A stretch of DNA of 64,000 bases from Fimbriiglobus sp043785105. GTDB taxonomy: Bacteria; Planctomycetota; Planctomycetia; Gemmatales; Gemmataceae. A model generated the notes under the pieces. It did no database searches. It was not told where the DNA came from and saw nothing but the letters and a program-made list of their open reading frames with translations. Every line of letters starts with the position of its first letter. Positions within the stretch are counted from its first letter, which is position 1. This document shows positions 7,473 to 16,428 of the stretch, one piece after another. Location of the stretch: assembly GCA_043785105.1 (NCBI GenBank), contig JAYVXO010000239.1, positions 3,739-67,738 of the forward strand. The letters are read 5' to 3'. The position numbers were made by a program, and so were the translations under genes.

Positions 7473-7511
7473 AGTATCGGTGGGGTTGTAAACACAGTAA
7501 GGACTTGAAGC

Positions 7512-7823
7512 ATGGCAGACGGCAACCAAGGACCGGAGAACCTCGCCGAAGTGCTGGCCCGCTTGTTCACGGCACGCGGGTGGGGCCGCAAGTCCGAGCG
7601 GGTGCGGCTCGAAGGGGCTTGGGCGGAAACCGTAGGTCCGGAACTTCTGGTCGATACCCGAGTCAGTGCGATACGGCGTGGGGTGTTGGAAGTCGAAGTT
7701 CGCAACGGCGTGTTGATGCAAGAACTGGCCCAGTTTCAGAAGCGAAAGATATTAACCACCATCCGCCAAAAACTACCAACCACGACGATCACCGATGTGA
7801 AGTTTCGTGTTGGTGTGTGGTAA
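7512..7823 (+). CDS. dciA: DUF721 / DciA replicative helicase loader
   Basis: A 103-residue DUF721 protein: LAEVLARLFTARGWG, then LEGAWAETVGPEL, TRVSAIRRGVLEVEVRNGVLMQEL and a C-terminal strand. DUF721 proteins are DciA, which binds DnaB-type helicase and helps load it in bacteria lacking DnaC/DnaI. The position between dnaN and gyrB, in the origin block, fits this role. The start ATG has AAGGA about eight bases upstream. The short length means the KH-like DUF721 domain is nearly the whole protein, with no long disordered tail. Confidence 0.85.
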   Translation: MADGNQGPENLAEVLARLFTARGWGRKSERVRLEGAWAETVGPELLVDTRVSAIRRGVLEVEVRNGVLMQELAQFQKRKILTTIRQKLPTTTITDVKFRVGVW

Positions 7824-7886
7824 AATTGAGCGATGGTTTAAGACATTCGATAGTGAAGATCAGTCACCGCGAGAAGGATGAACGTT

Positions 7887-10460
7887 ATGAGTGAGTTGAC
7901 AGGCGGGGTCGTCGCATCCGGCAGTGCGGACGAGGCGATTTACGACGGCAGTAGCATGAAAACGCTGCGCGATGCCGCGCACATTCGACAGAACCCCGAT
8001 ATGTACATCGGCAACACGCAGTCGTCCGGGTTACACCATTTGGTGTTTGAGATTGTTTATAACTCCGTTGATGAAGCGCTCGCAAAGTTTTGTAACATCA
8101 TCAAAATTGTCGTCCACGTCGATGGTTCAATCTCGGTTGTTGATGACGGTCGCGGCATCCCGGTTGACACCAACCCGGAAACCGGAAAGTCCGCGCTCGA
8201 AGAAGCGTTGACCATCATTGGCAACAGCGCGAAGTTCGACAACGCGGCGTACAAAGTGTCGGCGGGGTTGCACGGCATGGGCGCCAAAGCGGTGAACGCA
8301 CTTTCCGAATGGATGGTCGCCGAAGTTCGCCGCAATGATCGGGTCTACAAAATCGAATTCTCACGCGGTTTCGCCACTAGCAAGCTCATGGACATCGGCC
8401 CGGCGCCGGCCAAGTTGACTGGCACCACGATCACGTTTAAGGTCGATCCGGAAGTGTTCGGCGACTTGCAGTTTTCCTACGACACCTTGTGCGAACGCCT
8501 GCGGGAACTGGCCTTTTTGAACAAGGGGCTGGCCCTCAGTCTGGTCGATGAACGCGAAAAGAAATCGGAACTGTTCAAATATGATGGCGGGATTGCGGAG
8601 TACGTGGCGTACTTGAACACCGGCGAAAAGGTCGATCACCAGCCGATTTATATCCACAAAATTGTTGATAACATTTCGGTCGAAGTTGCATTGCAATACT
8701 GCGACAGCGAAGATGAACGGGTGCGGTGTTACACCAACAATGCATACAACCCCGTGGGCGGCACGCACCTGTCCGGGTTCCGCACCGGCATCACGCGGGT
8801 GTTTCAAGCGTATGGCAAAAAAGCGGGGCACTTCAAGGAAGGTTTGGAATTGAAGGGTGACGACTTCCGCGAAGGTCTCACGGCGGTCGTCAGCATTGGT
8901 CACCCGGATCCGCACTTTGAAGCCCAGACCAAGATCAAGCTCAACAACCCCGAAGTCGAAGGCATCACCGCCAGCGTCGTGTACGAGTTCCTTTCGGAGT
9001 ACCTGGAGAAAAACCCATCTGTCGGGAAGCAGATTTGTAAAAAAATCGTACTCGCCGCCGAGGCCCGCATCGCGGCGAAGAAGGCCCGCGACACGCTGAA
9101 GGAACGCAAGAACATCCTGTCCGGCGGAGGGCTGCCGGGGAAGCTAATGGACTGCACCACGCGAGAACGCGAAAAGTCCGAACTGTTCCTTGTCGAAGGG
9201 GACTCCGCAGGCGGGTCGGCGGAAAGTGGCCGCGACCGGATGTATCAGGCGGTGTTACCGTTGCGGGGAAAAGTGTTGAACGTCGAACGCGCCAAATTGG
9301 ACAAGTTGTTGAGGAACGAAGAAATCGCCGCGTTGATCTCTGCTGTCGGTATTGATATTAGAGGCGATGAAAAAGAGGATGAAAAAGAGGTTGATGAAAA
9401 TATCGCCAAACTGCGTTACGGCAAGATTGTGATCCTCACGGATGCCGACGTGGACGGTCAGCACATCCGCACCCTGTTGTTGACGTTCTTCTTCCGCCAG
9501 ATGCGCAAGCTCATCGAAGACGGCCATCTCTTCGTCGCCCGCCCGCCGCTGTTCAAAGTGGTGCAAAAGAAGGAAACGCGGTTCGTCCAAACCCGCCACG
9601 AGATGGTGAAGGAACTGTTCGCCCGTGGGCTGAAGGACACGACCGTGGTCATCCTGGCGGAGTCCGGGCGCACGCCACGGACCTTGAGTAGCGAAACATT
9701 GACGACGCTGATCCCGGTCCTCGACGAAGTCGAAGCGGCGGTCATCATTTTGGAACGCCGGGGGCACCCACTTCCGTCGTTCCTGAAGCGGCTGTCGGCG
9801 GCGGGGTTCCCGATGTTCCACGTGCGGTTGGGGCTGAAAGAGTTCTTCTTTCACACCTCTGAAGAAGTCGAAACATTCCGCCAATCCGAATCGACGCGGC
9901 TCGGGCGGGAGTTGGTCCTGAGCGACGAAGTTCTGGCAACCGGGGGGATCGTGCCGGTACCCGTACCCGGAGCGTTAGCCGAAGCGGGCAAGCAACCGGC
10001 GGAGATTGACGAACGCTATCGGTTCAGCGTCGAGGAATGGCACGAAATCCGCGCGATGAACCGCTGTCTGGTGAAACTCCAAGCCGCCGGTTTCGAGGCA
10101 AGTGACTTGATTCCGCTACCCCGACTAGCAGGTCGTGAACCGCTCGTCCGCTTCGCACTGGCGCACGGCGAAGCCCGCAAGGATCTCGACGATTTGCGGC
10201 AACTGGTGTCGGAGATTCGACGCCTGGGCGAGAAGGGGATGACGATCACGCGGTTCAAAGGGCTGGGCGAAATGGACCCCGACGAACTCTGGGACACCAC
10301 CCTCGACCCCGAAAAGCGCACGTTGTTGCGGGTAACGCTCAACGACGCCTTCGCCGCCGAGAAAATGTTCCGCACGCTAATGGGCGAAGAAGTCGAAGGT
10401 CGCCGCGAGTTTATTCTGAAGCATCGCGCGAATATCGAAGACATCGACTACGGGGCGTGA
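7887..10460 (+). CDS. gyrB: DNA gyrase subunit B
   Basis: An 857-residue ATPase/TOPRIM subunit. The GHKL ATPase motifs are EIVYNSVDEAL, VDDGRGIPVD and GLHGMGAKAVNALS; the TOPRIM motifs are EGDSAGGSAESGRDR and ILTDADVDGQHIRTLLLTFF. The C-terminus has TRFKGLGEMDPDELWDTT. About 165 residues inserted between ARPPLFKV and the GLGEM region match the extra domain known from Gram-negative GyrB, which explains a length above 800. The frame also has an ATG at 7878, but GAGAAGG (7871-7877) abuts that codon and is nine bases from the ATG at 7887, so 7887 is preferred. With GyrA it introduces negative supercoils. It ends the replication block and is followed by a palindromic terminator. Confidence 0.96.
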   Translation: MSELTGGVVASGSADEAIYDGSSMKTLRDAAHIRQNPDMYIGNTQSSGLHHLVFEIVYNSVDEALAKFCNIIKIVVHVDGSISVVDDGRGIPVDTNPETGKSALEEALTIIGNSAKFDNAAYKVSAGLHGMGAKAVNALSEWMVAEVRRNDRVYKIEFSRGFATSKLMDIGPAPAKLTGTTITFKVDPEVFGDLQFSYDTLCERLRELAFLNKGLALSLVDEREKKSELFKYDGGIAEYVAYLNTGEKVDHQPIYIHKIVDNISVEVALQYCDSEDERVRCYTNNAYNPVGGTHLSGFRTGITRVFQAYGKKAGHFKEGLELKGDDFREGLTAVVSIGHPDPHFEAQTKIKLNNPEVEGITASVVYEFLSEYLEKNPSVGKQICKKIVLAAEARIAAKKARDTLKERKNILSGGGLPGKLMDCTTREREKSELFLVEGDSAGGSAESGRDRMYQAVLPLRGKVLNVERAKLDKLLRNEEIAALISAVGIDIRGDEKEDEKEVDENIAKLRYGKIVILTDADVDGQHIRTLLLTFFFRQMRKLIEDGHLFVARPPLFKVVQKKETRFVQTRHEMVKELFARGLKDTTVVILAESGRTPRTLSSETLTTLIPVLDEVEAAVIILERRGHPLPSFLKRLSAAGFPMFHVRLGLKEFFFHTSEEVETFRQSESTRLGRELVLSDEVLATGGIVPVPVPGALAEAGKQPAEIDERYRFSVEEWHEIRAMNRCLVKLQAAGFEASDLIPLPRLAGREPLVRFALAHGEARKDLDDLRQLVSEIRRLGEKGMTITRFKGLGEMDPDELWDTTLDPEKRTLLRVTLNDAFAAEKMFRTLMGEEVEGRREFILKHRANIEDIDYGA

Positions 10461-10476
10461 TGTGCAAAGACCAAGC

Positions 10477-10506
10477 AAAGCCCATGAACGATCGTTCATG
10501 GGCTTT
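10477..10506. terminator. Bidirectional terminator, 30-bp perfect palindrome
   Basis: A perfect 30-bp palindrome (half-site AAAGCCCATGAACGA, centre GATC) lies between the convergent gyrB and GT2 genes. The A/T-rich ends give an A-tract and T-tract in both directions. A sister copy lies at 43681-43710. Confidence 0.85.
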
Positions 10507-10517
10507 CGGGGATTATT

Positions 10518-11531
10518 TTATGCCGCCCAAAACCGCGCCAGTTCGCTGCGGAAGAAGTGCCATAACCCTCTGGCTGCGAGCCAGCTTTTCGTGGCTTTGG
10601 CGCGGCGGCCACGTGCTAACCGTAGTGCGGATTGAGTGGTTTTGCCCGCGATTTGGAACGGCGTATCGAGTGTGACCAGAAGCTTGTAGCAGAACAACGC
10701 CACTGGGCCGACGCCGGCTTTGCGGAAGTAGTGAACGTAGCCGATGGCCACGTTTGGGGCGCTGAAGCTCACGTTGGCGCGGCTGGAAACTCGCCCGTAG
10801 TGCAGGATTTCCACGCTGCTGAAGTAAACCACTTTGTGATCGCGGCCCACTTGGGTGGACAGGTCCAGATCCTCACCGCCGAAGCGGTAGCGCTCATCCC
10901 ATCGGCCACTTTTTTCAAACACGGTCTTGGGTAGGAACACGGCGGCGCCCATCAGCACTTCGACGTTGCGGACGCCGTCGGGTTCAAAGGTGTCGCGGCG
11001 GTAGCGGTAGTACGCTTTGCGAAACAGTCCCGTCCAGCGCAGGAACGTGATGCGGTGCAGCATCGCGTTCAGGGTCGGTTTGGTGCGGTAGCTAATTTGC
11101 AACGCGCCGTCGGCGCCACGCAGTTTCGGCCCCAGCATTCCGACGCCGGGGTGACGGTCCGCGAAGTGGGTAAATTCCGCGAGACTGTTCGGCGGCAATT
11201 CCGTGTCGTTGTTCAGGAAGAACAGGTACCGACCGCGCGCGAGATGGGCGGCTTGGTTGTTGCCCCGACTGAACCCACGATTGTCGCTGTTGCGGACGAG
11301 TACGATTTGCGGGAATTCGGCGGCCACCATGTCGGCGGCGCCGTCCGACGAGGCGTTATCCACGATGATCGTCTCGAAGTCGATCCCTTGCGGTTGATCG
11401 TACAGCGAGACGAGACATTTGCGCAGCAACGCCACGCAGTTCCAGTTGACGATGCACACGGAAACCGTCGGCGTGACGGGCGAAATCCGTGTCGGCAATT
11501 CAACGGCCGTTGCGTCCTGCAAGAAGCCCAT
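10518..11531 (-). CDS. Family 2 glycosyltransferase
   Basis: A GT-A fold enzyme of 337 residues from the chosen start (MGFLQD). It has the opening strand SVCIVNWNCVALLRKCLVSL, then ETIIVDNASSDGAADM, NRGFSRGNNQAAHLARGRYL and the DxD-equivalent FFLNNDTELP. The C-terminal half carries FLPKTVFEKSGRWDERY and GGEDLDLSTQV, as in rhamnosyltransferase-like (WbbL-type) enzymes. It would move a sugar from a nucleotide sugar onto a cell-surface glycan. A longer frame up to 11600 adds 23 residues with no conserved pattern. It is convergent with gyrB. Confidence 0.88.
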   Translation of the reverse strand: MGFLQDATAVELPTRISPVTPTVSVCIVNWNCVALLRKCLVSLYDQPQGIDFETIIVDNASSDGAADMVAAEFPQIVLVRNSDNRGFSRGNNQAAHLARGRYLFFLNNDTELPPNSLAEFTHFADRHPGVGMLGPKLRGADGALQISYRTKPTLNAMLHRITFLRWTGLFRKAYYRYRRDTFEPDGVRNVEVLMGAAVFLPKTVFEKSGRWDERYRFGGEDLDLSTQVGRDHKVVYFSSVEILHYGRVSSRANVSFSAPNVAIGYVHYFRKAGVGPVALFCYKLLVTLDTPFQIAGKTTQSALRLARGRRAKATKSWLAARGLWHFFRSELARFWAA

Positions 11532-11631
11532 TCGAGATACCCCACCCCACCAGCCACCGGCACTGGCAAATTCGTGAACTTGGTAAATACCCCGATACAT
11601 CGAAAAGTGTCAACTGCGGATGAAACGCAAA

Positions 11632-12054
11632 CTACTCCCCCGACACTTCGATCACGAAATCAATCCCGTTGTCTTTGGCGCTGACCACTTCGCGTTCGAT
11701 GCCGGATTTATCGGGGCGGCGGAGCGCGTTGGGGAAGCGGGGGTACCCACTGGCTTCGGTGAACACGTCGGGCGGGTCGGCGATGGCGACGCGGTACCAA
11801 CCGGGCGTGACGGTGGCGTTGCCTTCGTGGCTCAGCTTGTAGTTGCCGCTGGAATCAATTTTCGCCGAAAGGGATTTGCCGGTGTTGCCCTTCTCTTTGT
11901 CCGGTGCGAACACGATCAGTCCGCCAGCCAGTGGGCGACCTTGGTACGTGACGAGGCCATGAACCGTGGCAGGTACGGTCGGTTCGGGTTTTCCACAACC
12001 GCACAACGGCATTAGCCCGGAAAGCAAAGCCAGGACGCCGCCCCTGATTTTCAT
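11632..12054 (-). CDS. Lipoprotein with transthyretin/carboxypeptidase-regulatory-like domain
   Basis: 140 residues from ATG 12054. The signal peptide MKIRGGVLALLSGLMPLCGC ends in a lipobox with a lipidatable cysteine, so membrane anchoring is likely. The mature part reads VHGLVTYQGRPLAGGLIVFAP, DSSGNYKLSHEG and TPGWYRVAI. This is the beta-sandwich pattern of many small planctomycete lipoproteins resembling carboxypeptidase regulatory domains. Function is unknown, probably periplasmic binding or structure. The long upstream extension in the same frame overlaps the divergent skp region and is rejected. Confidence 0.82.
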   Translation of the reverse strand: MKIRGGVLALLSGLMPLCGCGKPEPTVPATVHGLVTYQGRPLAGGLIVFAPDKEKGNTGKSLSAKIDSSGNYKLSHEGNATVTPGWYRVAIADPPDVFTEASGYPRFPNALRRPDKSGIEREVVSAKDNGIDFVIEVSGE

Positions 12055-12267
12055 GACCGCCTCCACGAGCCAATCGAAATAACCCGTGTGAAATCGGCTT
12101 ACGGGGTGTGGGGGAGTGAGTTCGATCCTTCGGATTGACGCGATTAGTTGGTTCGGGTAAAAACTGCGGGCCATAGAACCGGGTGAACATTGGACGTTCG
12201 CTCGTTGGGGTTGGTTGAACTTCGGAACAGGTTCGACACTCCCGAAAACCGCAGAGGAGGGCATCTC

Positions 12268-12972
12268 GTGAAGCGTCTGTTCGTTTATTTGTCAGCATTG
12301 GTCGGCCTTGGCGCGGCGGTTTATCTCGCCGGGCAAATTCAGGCCCAAGCCCCCGCAGCCGGGGCACCCCCAACAGCGAAGCCTGGTGGCCGCGTTGCGG
12401 TGTTCAACGTCGCCAAAGTCATGCGCGATTACTCCCGCTGGCAGCACTTCGCTAAAGTCATGAACGACAAGCGAACGATGGCCTCGGGCGAACTGGTCAA
12501 GCTCAACGACCAAATCACCCAAACGCAAGCCAAGATTCAAATTGAGAAGACGGAAATTCAGCGAGAAGCCCTCGGGAAGCAGTTGGTTGAATTCCAACGT
12601 CAGTTGGAAGATAAGCAACGCAACTACCGCAAGCAACTCGACGAAGAATCTGCCGGGTATCTCCGCAACCTGTTTGCGGAAATCCAAAGCTGCGTCAAAG
12701 CCGTAGTCGAAGCGAACGGGTTCGATCTGGTGATGGCATACCCGGATGCCATCACGGCGGAAGAATTGAACAGCCCACTGTATTACGACCTGAAGTTGCG
12801 ACCGCCAGCCGCGATGCCGTTCTACGTCAGCCCGTCGGCGGACATGACCGACGTTCTCATTGCGACACTCAATAAGAGCTTCCCAGCTCCAGCCGTGACA
12901 CAGGCTGCGGGGACCGTACCGGCACCGACAGGTGGCGCGATTGTGCCGACTCCTGGCACCCCGAGACCGTAA
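12268..12972 (+). CDS. OmpH/Skp-family periplasmic chaperone
   Basis: 234 residues from a GTG with GGAGG seven bases upstream. There is a signal peptide (VKRLFVYLSALVGLGAAVYL), then RVAVFNVAKVMRDYSRWQ, a long charged coiled-coil arm (about residues 70-145), and a closing beta segment VVEANGFDLVMAYPD. This layout, strand then hairpin of coiled coil then strand, is that of Skp, which holds unfolded outer-membrane proteins in the periplasm. A Pro/Ala-rich tail follows. The next gene is lpxC; bamA, lpxD and fabZ, often in the same operon elsewhere, are not here. Confidence 0.85.
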   Translation: MKRLFVYLSALVGLGAAVYLAGQIQAQAPAAGAPPTAKPGGRVAVFNVAKVMRDYSRWQHFAKVMNDKRTMASGELVKLNDQITQTQAKIQIEKTEIQREALGKQLVEFQRQLEDKQRNYRKQLDEESAGYLRNLFAEIQSCVKAVVEANGFDLVMAYPDAITAEELNSPLYYDLKLRPPAAMPFYVSPSADMTDVLIATLNKSFPAPAVTQAAGTVPAPTGGAIVPTPGTPRP

Positions 12973-13033
12973 CCGGCAACAAATTTGCTCGAAATTGGGT
13001 AAGCTGAGCAAGCCGGATGAAGTATCTTTTAAT

Positions 13034-13086
13034 CTTGGCCGATGGTTAACACCATTCGGCCAAGGGTGATCCACTCTGATTCACCC
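13034..13086. terminator. Two adjacent hairpins after skp
   Basis: CTTGGCCGATGGT pairs with ACCATTCGGCCAAG (one bulge) at 13034-13064, and GGGTGA pairs with TCACCC at 13064-13086. No clear T-tract follows, so these may be a weak terminator or an RNA processing element between skp and lpxC. Confidence 0.45.
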
Positions 13087-13166
13087 TAGAGTAAACCTGA
13101 GCCGTCGCGGTTGATTTCCCTATAAAGGGTGTTTTGGACTGGCCTTGCGCCGGAAGGGCGGGAGTC

Positions 13167-14102
13167 GTGCGACGGATTGGTTACAGACACCAACGAACGT
13201 TGGCCCAATCAGCCGAAGTGCGCGGCGTCGGTATCGTTACCGGCGCGCACGTTCGCTTACGGTTTCGCCCGGCACCGATCAATTCGGGGCTGGTTTTTGT
13301 GCGGACCGATTTGCCGTACCGCCCGATGACCCCGGCACGCGCCGATCGCGTCACCGGCACCAATCGTCGGACCACGCTCGGGACAATCGAAACCGGCGTG
13401 ACATTGGTTGAACATGTCCTGGCCGCACTGGCCGGCTTGAGAATTGATAATTGCGTCATCGAACTGGATGCCGTTGAACCACCGGGATTAGATGGTTCCG
13501 CGTTCGGGTTTACCGAAGTCCTGAGCCACGCGGGGATTGTGTTGCAATCCGACCGCCGTGCGATCTGGGCACCCACCGAACCCGTCGTAGTCAGCCAAGG
13601 CGGCGCGACAATCGGGTTGCACCCGCCCGAGTCGTTGAACCACCCGACGTTGAGCGCGAGTTACATCCTGGATTACGGCTCACGAGCACCGATTCCACGA
13701 CAAGCGTACACGATGACGGTCTCGCCGAACTCGTTCATGCGGGACGTGGCCGGGTGTCGGACGTTCTTGCTGGAACAAGAAGCGCATGTCCTTCGCCAAC
13801 AAGGCGTTGGAACGCACCTGACCGCGTCCGAAGTGCTGGTATTTGGACCGCAAGGGTTAATTGACAACAAGTTGCGGTATGCAGACGAACCGGCCCGGCA
13901 TAAGATTCTGGACCTGATCGGCGACTTGGCGTTGTGTGGCTTCGATGTTGTCGGTCATCTGGTTGCCTACCGTTCCGGACATGCGTTGAACGTGGCACTG
14001 GCGAAAACGTTGGTACACCGAACGTTGGTGAAGTTGACGATGACGGACGACGAGATACTCCCAACTCGGGTGTCCCTTCCCCGGCGACAGCGTGCGGCAT
14101 GA
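13167..14102 (+). CDS. lpxC: UDP-3-O-acyl-N-acetylglucosamine deacetylase
   Basis: LpxC is the zinc amidase that commits the pathway to lipid A. From a GTG at 13167 (AAGG nine bases upstream) it is 311 residues, starting shortly before RTLAQSAEVRGVGI as in the family; the longer frame starts with TTG and adds eleven atypical residues. Zinc and active-site motifs are present: VEHVLAALAGL, ELDAVEPPGLDGSA, ADEPARHKILDLIGDLAL (HKxxD) and YRSGHALNVALAK. The usual GLHTG near the N-terminus reads GIVTG here, so that histidine is replaced. It lies 137 bases before a Gfo/Idh/MocA gene that may also serve lipid A. Confidence 0.92.
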   Translation: MRRIGYRHQRTLAQSAEVRGVGIVTGAHVRLRFRPAPINSGLVFVRTDLPYRPMTPARADRVTGTNRRTTLGTIETGVTLVEHVLAALAGLRIDNCVIELDAVEPPGLDGSAFGFTEVLSHAGIVLQSDRRAIWAPTEPVVVSQGGATIGLHPPESLNHPTLSASYILDYGSRAPIPRQAYTMTVSPNSFMRDVAGCRTFLLEQEAHVLRQQGVGTHLTASEVLVFGPQGLIDNKLRYADEPARHKILDLIGDLALCGFDVVGHLVAYRSGHALNVALAKTLVHRTLVKLTMTDDEILPTRVSLPRRQRAA

Positions 14103-14239
14103 GTATGGTTCCGTTTCCACCGCCCCCACCCCGTGCTGACCCTCATGACGAGGCGATTCACGCACCCAAAACTGGGCGGGTTACTCGGCGTCAGACCAAG
14201 GACGGTACTGACTCCCATTTGACGAAGGCTAGGGACGGC

Positions 14240-15337
14240 ATGACCCGGTTGCGGATAGCGGTGATCGGAGTCGGACACCTTGGCCAGCACCACGCGCGGA
14301 TTCTAGCCAGCTTTCCGGACGTCGAGTTGGTCGGTGTCGTCGATGCCAGCAGCGCTCAAGCGTTGACCGTCGCCCAACGGCACGGGTCACGCGGTTACGA
14401 TCGACATGAACCCCTTCTCGACCAAGTCGATGCGGTTTCGGTTGTGACACCGACGAGCTTTCACCACCACGTTGCCAGTGAGTTCTTGCGCCGGGGTATT
14501 GCAACACTCGTTGAAAAACCAATCTGCAAGACCGTCGATGAAGCCGATGAACTGATTACGATCGCACAACAAAGCGGCGCCGCGTTGCAAGTCGGTCACA
14601 TCGAACGCTTCAACCCCGCCTTTGAAGAACTCATCAAGCGCCCGATCACCGCAAAGTTTATCGAAGCCGAACGGCATGGCCCGTTCACCGGACGCAGCAC
14701 CGACATTGGCGCGATCCTCGACCTGATGATCCACGACATCGACTTGATTTTGACGCTCGTGGGCGGCCCGGTGAAAGACGTTCACGCCGTCGGCGCCGCC
14801 GTGTTGGGCGGCCACGAAGACATGGTGAACGCCCGGTTGGTCTTCGAGACGGGTTGCGTGGCTCACATCACGGCCAGTCGCATCAGCGCCCGTCCCAAAC
14901 GGCGGCTACGGGTCTGGGCGCCGGAAGGCTACGCCGGTATCGACTTCGTGAGTCGCAAACTCCACCTCGTGCAAGTCAGTGACGAAGTGCGACGCCAAGG
15001 CTTACGCATCGACCGCATGGACACCGCCGCCAAAGCCCGCCTCAAGGACGAAGTGTTCGGTCGTCACCTCGAAGTGTTGAACATTGACAGTGACCGCAAG
15101 TGCGACCAACTCACGGCGGAACTGCGGGACTTCGTCGATTGCGTCCGCCACAACCGCACCCCCCGCGTGACCGGCGAAGCCGGCCGCGACGCCCTAGCCA
15201 TCGCCCACCGCGTCCTCGAAAGCGTCCGCGCCCACCAATGGGAAGGCACCCCCGACGGCGCCACCGGCCCCAACAAAATGCCCCGCCCCGAAGGCAAACT
15301 CTTCGAGTTGCCGAAGAGCCAAAGCGAAGCGGCGTAA
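14240..15337 (+). CDS. Gfo/Idh/MocA-family NAD(P)-dependent oxidoreductase
   Basis: 365 residues from ATG 14240; the long frame upstream overlaps lpxC and is rejected. The Rossmann start reads RIAVIGVGHLGQHHARIL, followed by VVTPTSFHHHV, LVEKPICKTVDEAD (EKP motif) and QVGHIERFNPAFEEL, then the C-terminal alpha/beta domain with DLMIHDIDLIL. The GHIERFNPA signature is seen in UDP-sugar dehydrogenases of this superfamily. Its position behind lpxC suggests action on a lipid A or glycan precursor; GnnA (UDP-GlcNAc 3-dehydrogenase) is one possibility, but no GnnB aminotransferase is next to it. Substrate is therefore inferred only. Confidence 0.87.
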   Translation: MTRLRIAVIGVGHLGQHHARILASFPDVELVGVVDASSAQALTVAQRHGSRGYDRHEPLLDQVDAVSVVTPTSFHHHVASEFLRRGIATLVEKPICKTVDEADELITIAQQSGAALQVGHIERFNPAFEELIKRPITAKFIEAERHGPFTGRSTDIGAILDLMIHDIDLILTLVGGPVKDVHAVGAAVLGGHEDMVNARLVFETGCVAHITASRISARPKRRLRVWAPEGYAGIDFVSRKLHLVQVSDEVRRQGLRIDRMDTAAKARLKDEVFGRHLEVLNIDSDRKCDQLTAELRDFVDCVRHNRTPRVTGEAGRDALAIAHRVLESVRAHQWEGTPDGATGPNKMPRPEGKLFELPKSQSEAA

Positions 15338-15524
15338 AGCGAAACTTGACGCCCAACATCAGACGGTTTAGCTTGCGACCAGATGGTTGCTTTGGCTGAG
15401 CCGTTTGTTCGTGTATGGGGATGGTTTGTGCAGTCAAAATCTGCAGAACGCCTCCGAACCTATGCCAAGTTATTCAGTCGTTGATGATGAGACAATTCGC
15501 GTATTTGTCATCCACGAGGTTTCA

Positions 15525-16340
15525 ATGTCCGCTAAGATGCCAAAAGGAATTTGTATTATCTGTGGCTCAGAGGGAGATTTGTCTTTTGAGCACACCCCGC
15601 CTCACTCTGCATTCAACGATTGCAAAGTTCTGTTCACTTCAGCAGATGTCTATTGGAATCGTGGTCCAGGCAAGAATCTTCCTGCGATAGGGAAACAATT
15701 TCAAAGGGGCTATGGACGCAATTCGATTTGTCAGCCATGCAACTGGAAAACCGGCCAATGGTATGTGCCGTATTTTGCCGATTGGTGCCGAAAAGGGAAG
15801 GAGTTCTATGACCGAACAAAGGGGCGGTCTGGGGTCATGGAATTATCACTCATTTTCCCTCTGCCGGTAATCAAACAAGTATCGACAATCTTCCTCGCGC
15901 GGTACGGGGATTATCTCGATCCAAGCAATAAGGCACCTCTCGTTCGTTTCGTTCTCAACAAAGAGCAACGCTACCTTGACCCGAAATACCGATTTTGGGT
16001 CTACCTTGTTGCTCCCGGACCACTGAGAGACGCACCGCCAAGTTTGTCTCTCGATGTTCTCAACGGAAAGGCGATGTACGGCGCGGAGTTTTCATTTCCG
16101 CCATACGGTTACCTCATGACGGTGAACTCGCAACCGAGCGAGCCAAAACTTCGAGAAATCTCGTATTTCACACGGTATGCTTATCTGGAAATGAAACAAT
16201 TTTCGTTAGACCTCCAAGTGCTACCAACTCACGGTCCTACTATGGGAGACTACCGATCGTTTGCAAACATCACTCCAGATAAGAGCGCACCGAATGTAGT
16301 TTTGCAATCAATTGGCCATGAATTACACTTGCACCGATAA
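15525..16340 (+). CDS. HNH-like zinc protein of unknown function
   Basis: 271 residues from ATG 15525, which has GAGG five bases upstream. The N-terminus has ICIICGSEGDLSFEHTPPHSAF followed about 45 residues later by SICQPCNWKTG. These are two CxxC pairs flanking a His, the arrangement of HNH-type zinc nucleases and of small HNH-like proteins in defence islands. The remainder (IFLARYGDYLDP, FWVYLVAPGPLRD) matches no family I recognise. The gene is visibly AT-richer than its neighbours and sits alone between lpxC-linked genes and a protease, consistent with horizontal gain. Nuclease activity is unproven. Confidence 0.7.
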   Translation: MSAKMPKGICIICGSEGDLSFEHTPPHSAFNDCKVLFTSADVYWNRGPGKNLPAIGKQFQRGYGRNSICQPCNWKTGQWYVPYFADWCRKGKEFYDRTKGRSGVMELSLIFPLPVIKQVSTIFLARYGDYLDPSNKAPLVRFVLNKEQRYLDPKYRFWVYLVAPGPLRDAPPSLSLDVLNGKAMYGAEFSFPPYGYLMTVNSQPSEPKLREISYFTRYAYLEMKQFSLDLQVLPTHGPTMGDYRSFANITPDKSAPNVVLQSIGHELHLHR

Positions 16341-16428
16341 AACCGCAGCGTACCGTGTGCGTGGAATCGTTGTGGGTGAGCCGTGACGGCCAGTGGCGCA
16401 GTCAACACCCTGCGTTAAATTGACGTGT

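Noticed and set aside
8361..8915. 184-codon minus-strand frame within gyrB
   Set aside because: Antisense shadow of the GyrB ATPase and transducer region.
7887..10460. Intein or foreign insertion in gyrB
   Set aside because: The extra 165 residues match the position of the known Gram-negative GyrB insertion and show no intein splice motifs.
13934..14239. N-terminal extension of the Gfo/Idh/MocA gene
   Set aside because: It overlaps the end of lpxC and has no conserved features; the Rossmann start follows ATG 14240 directly.
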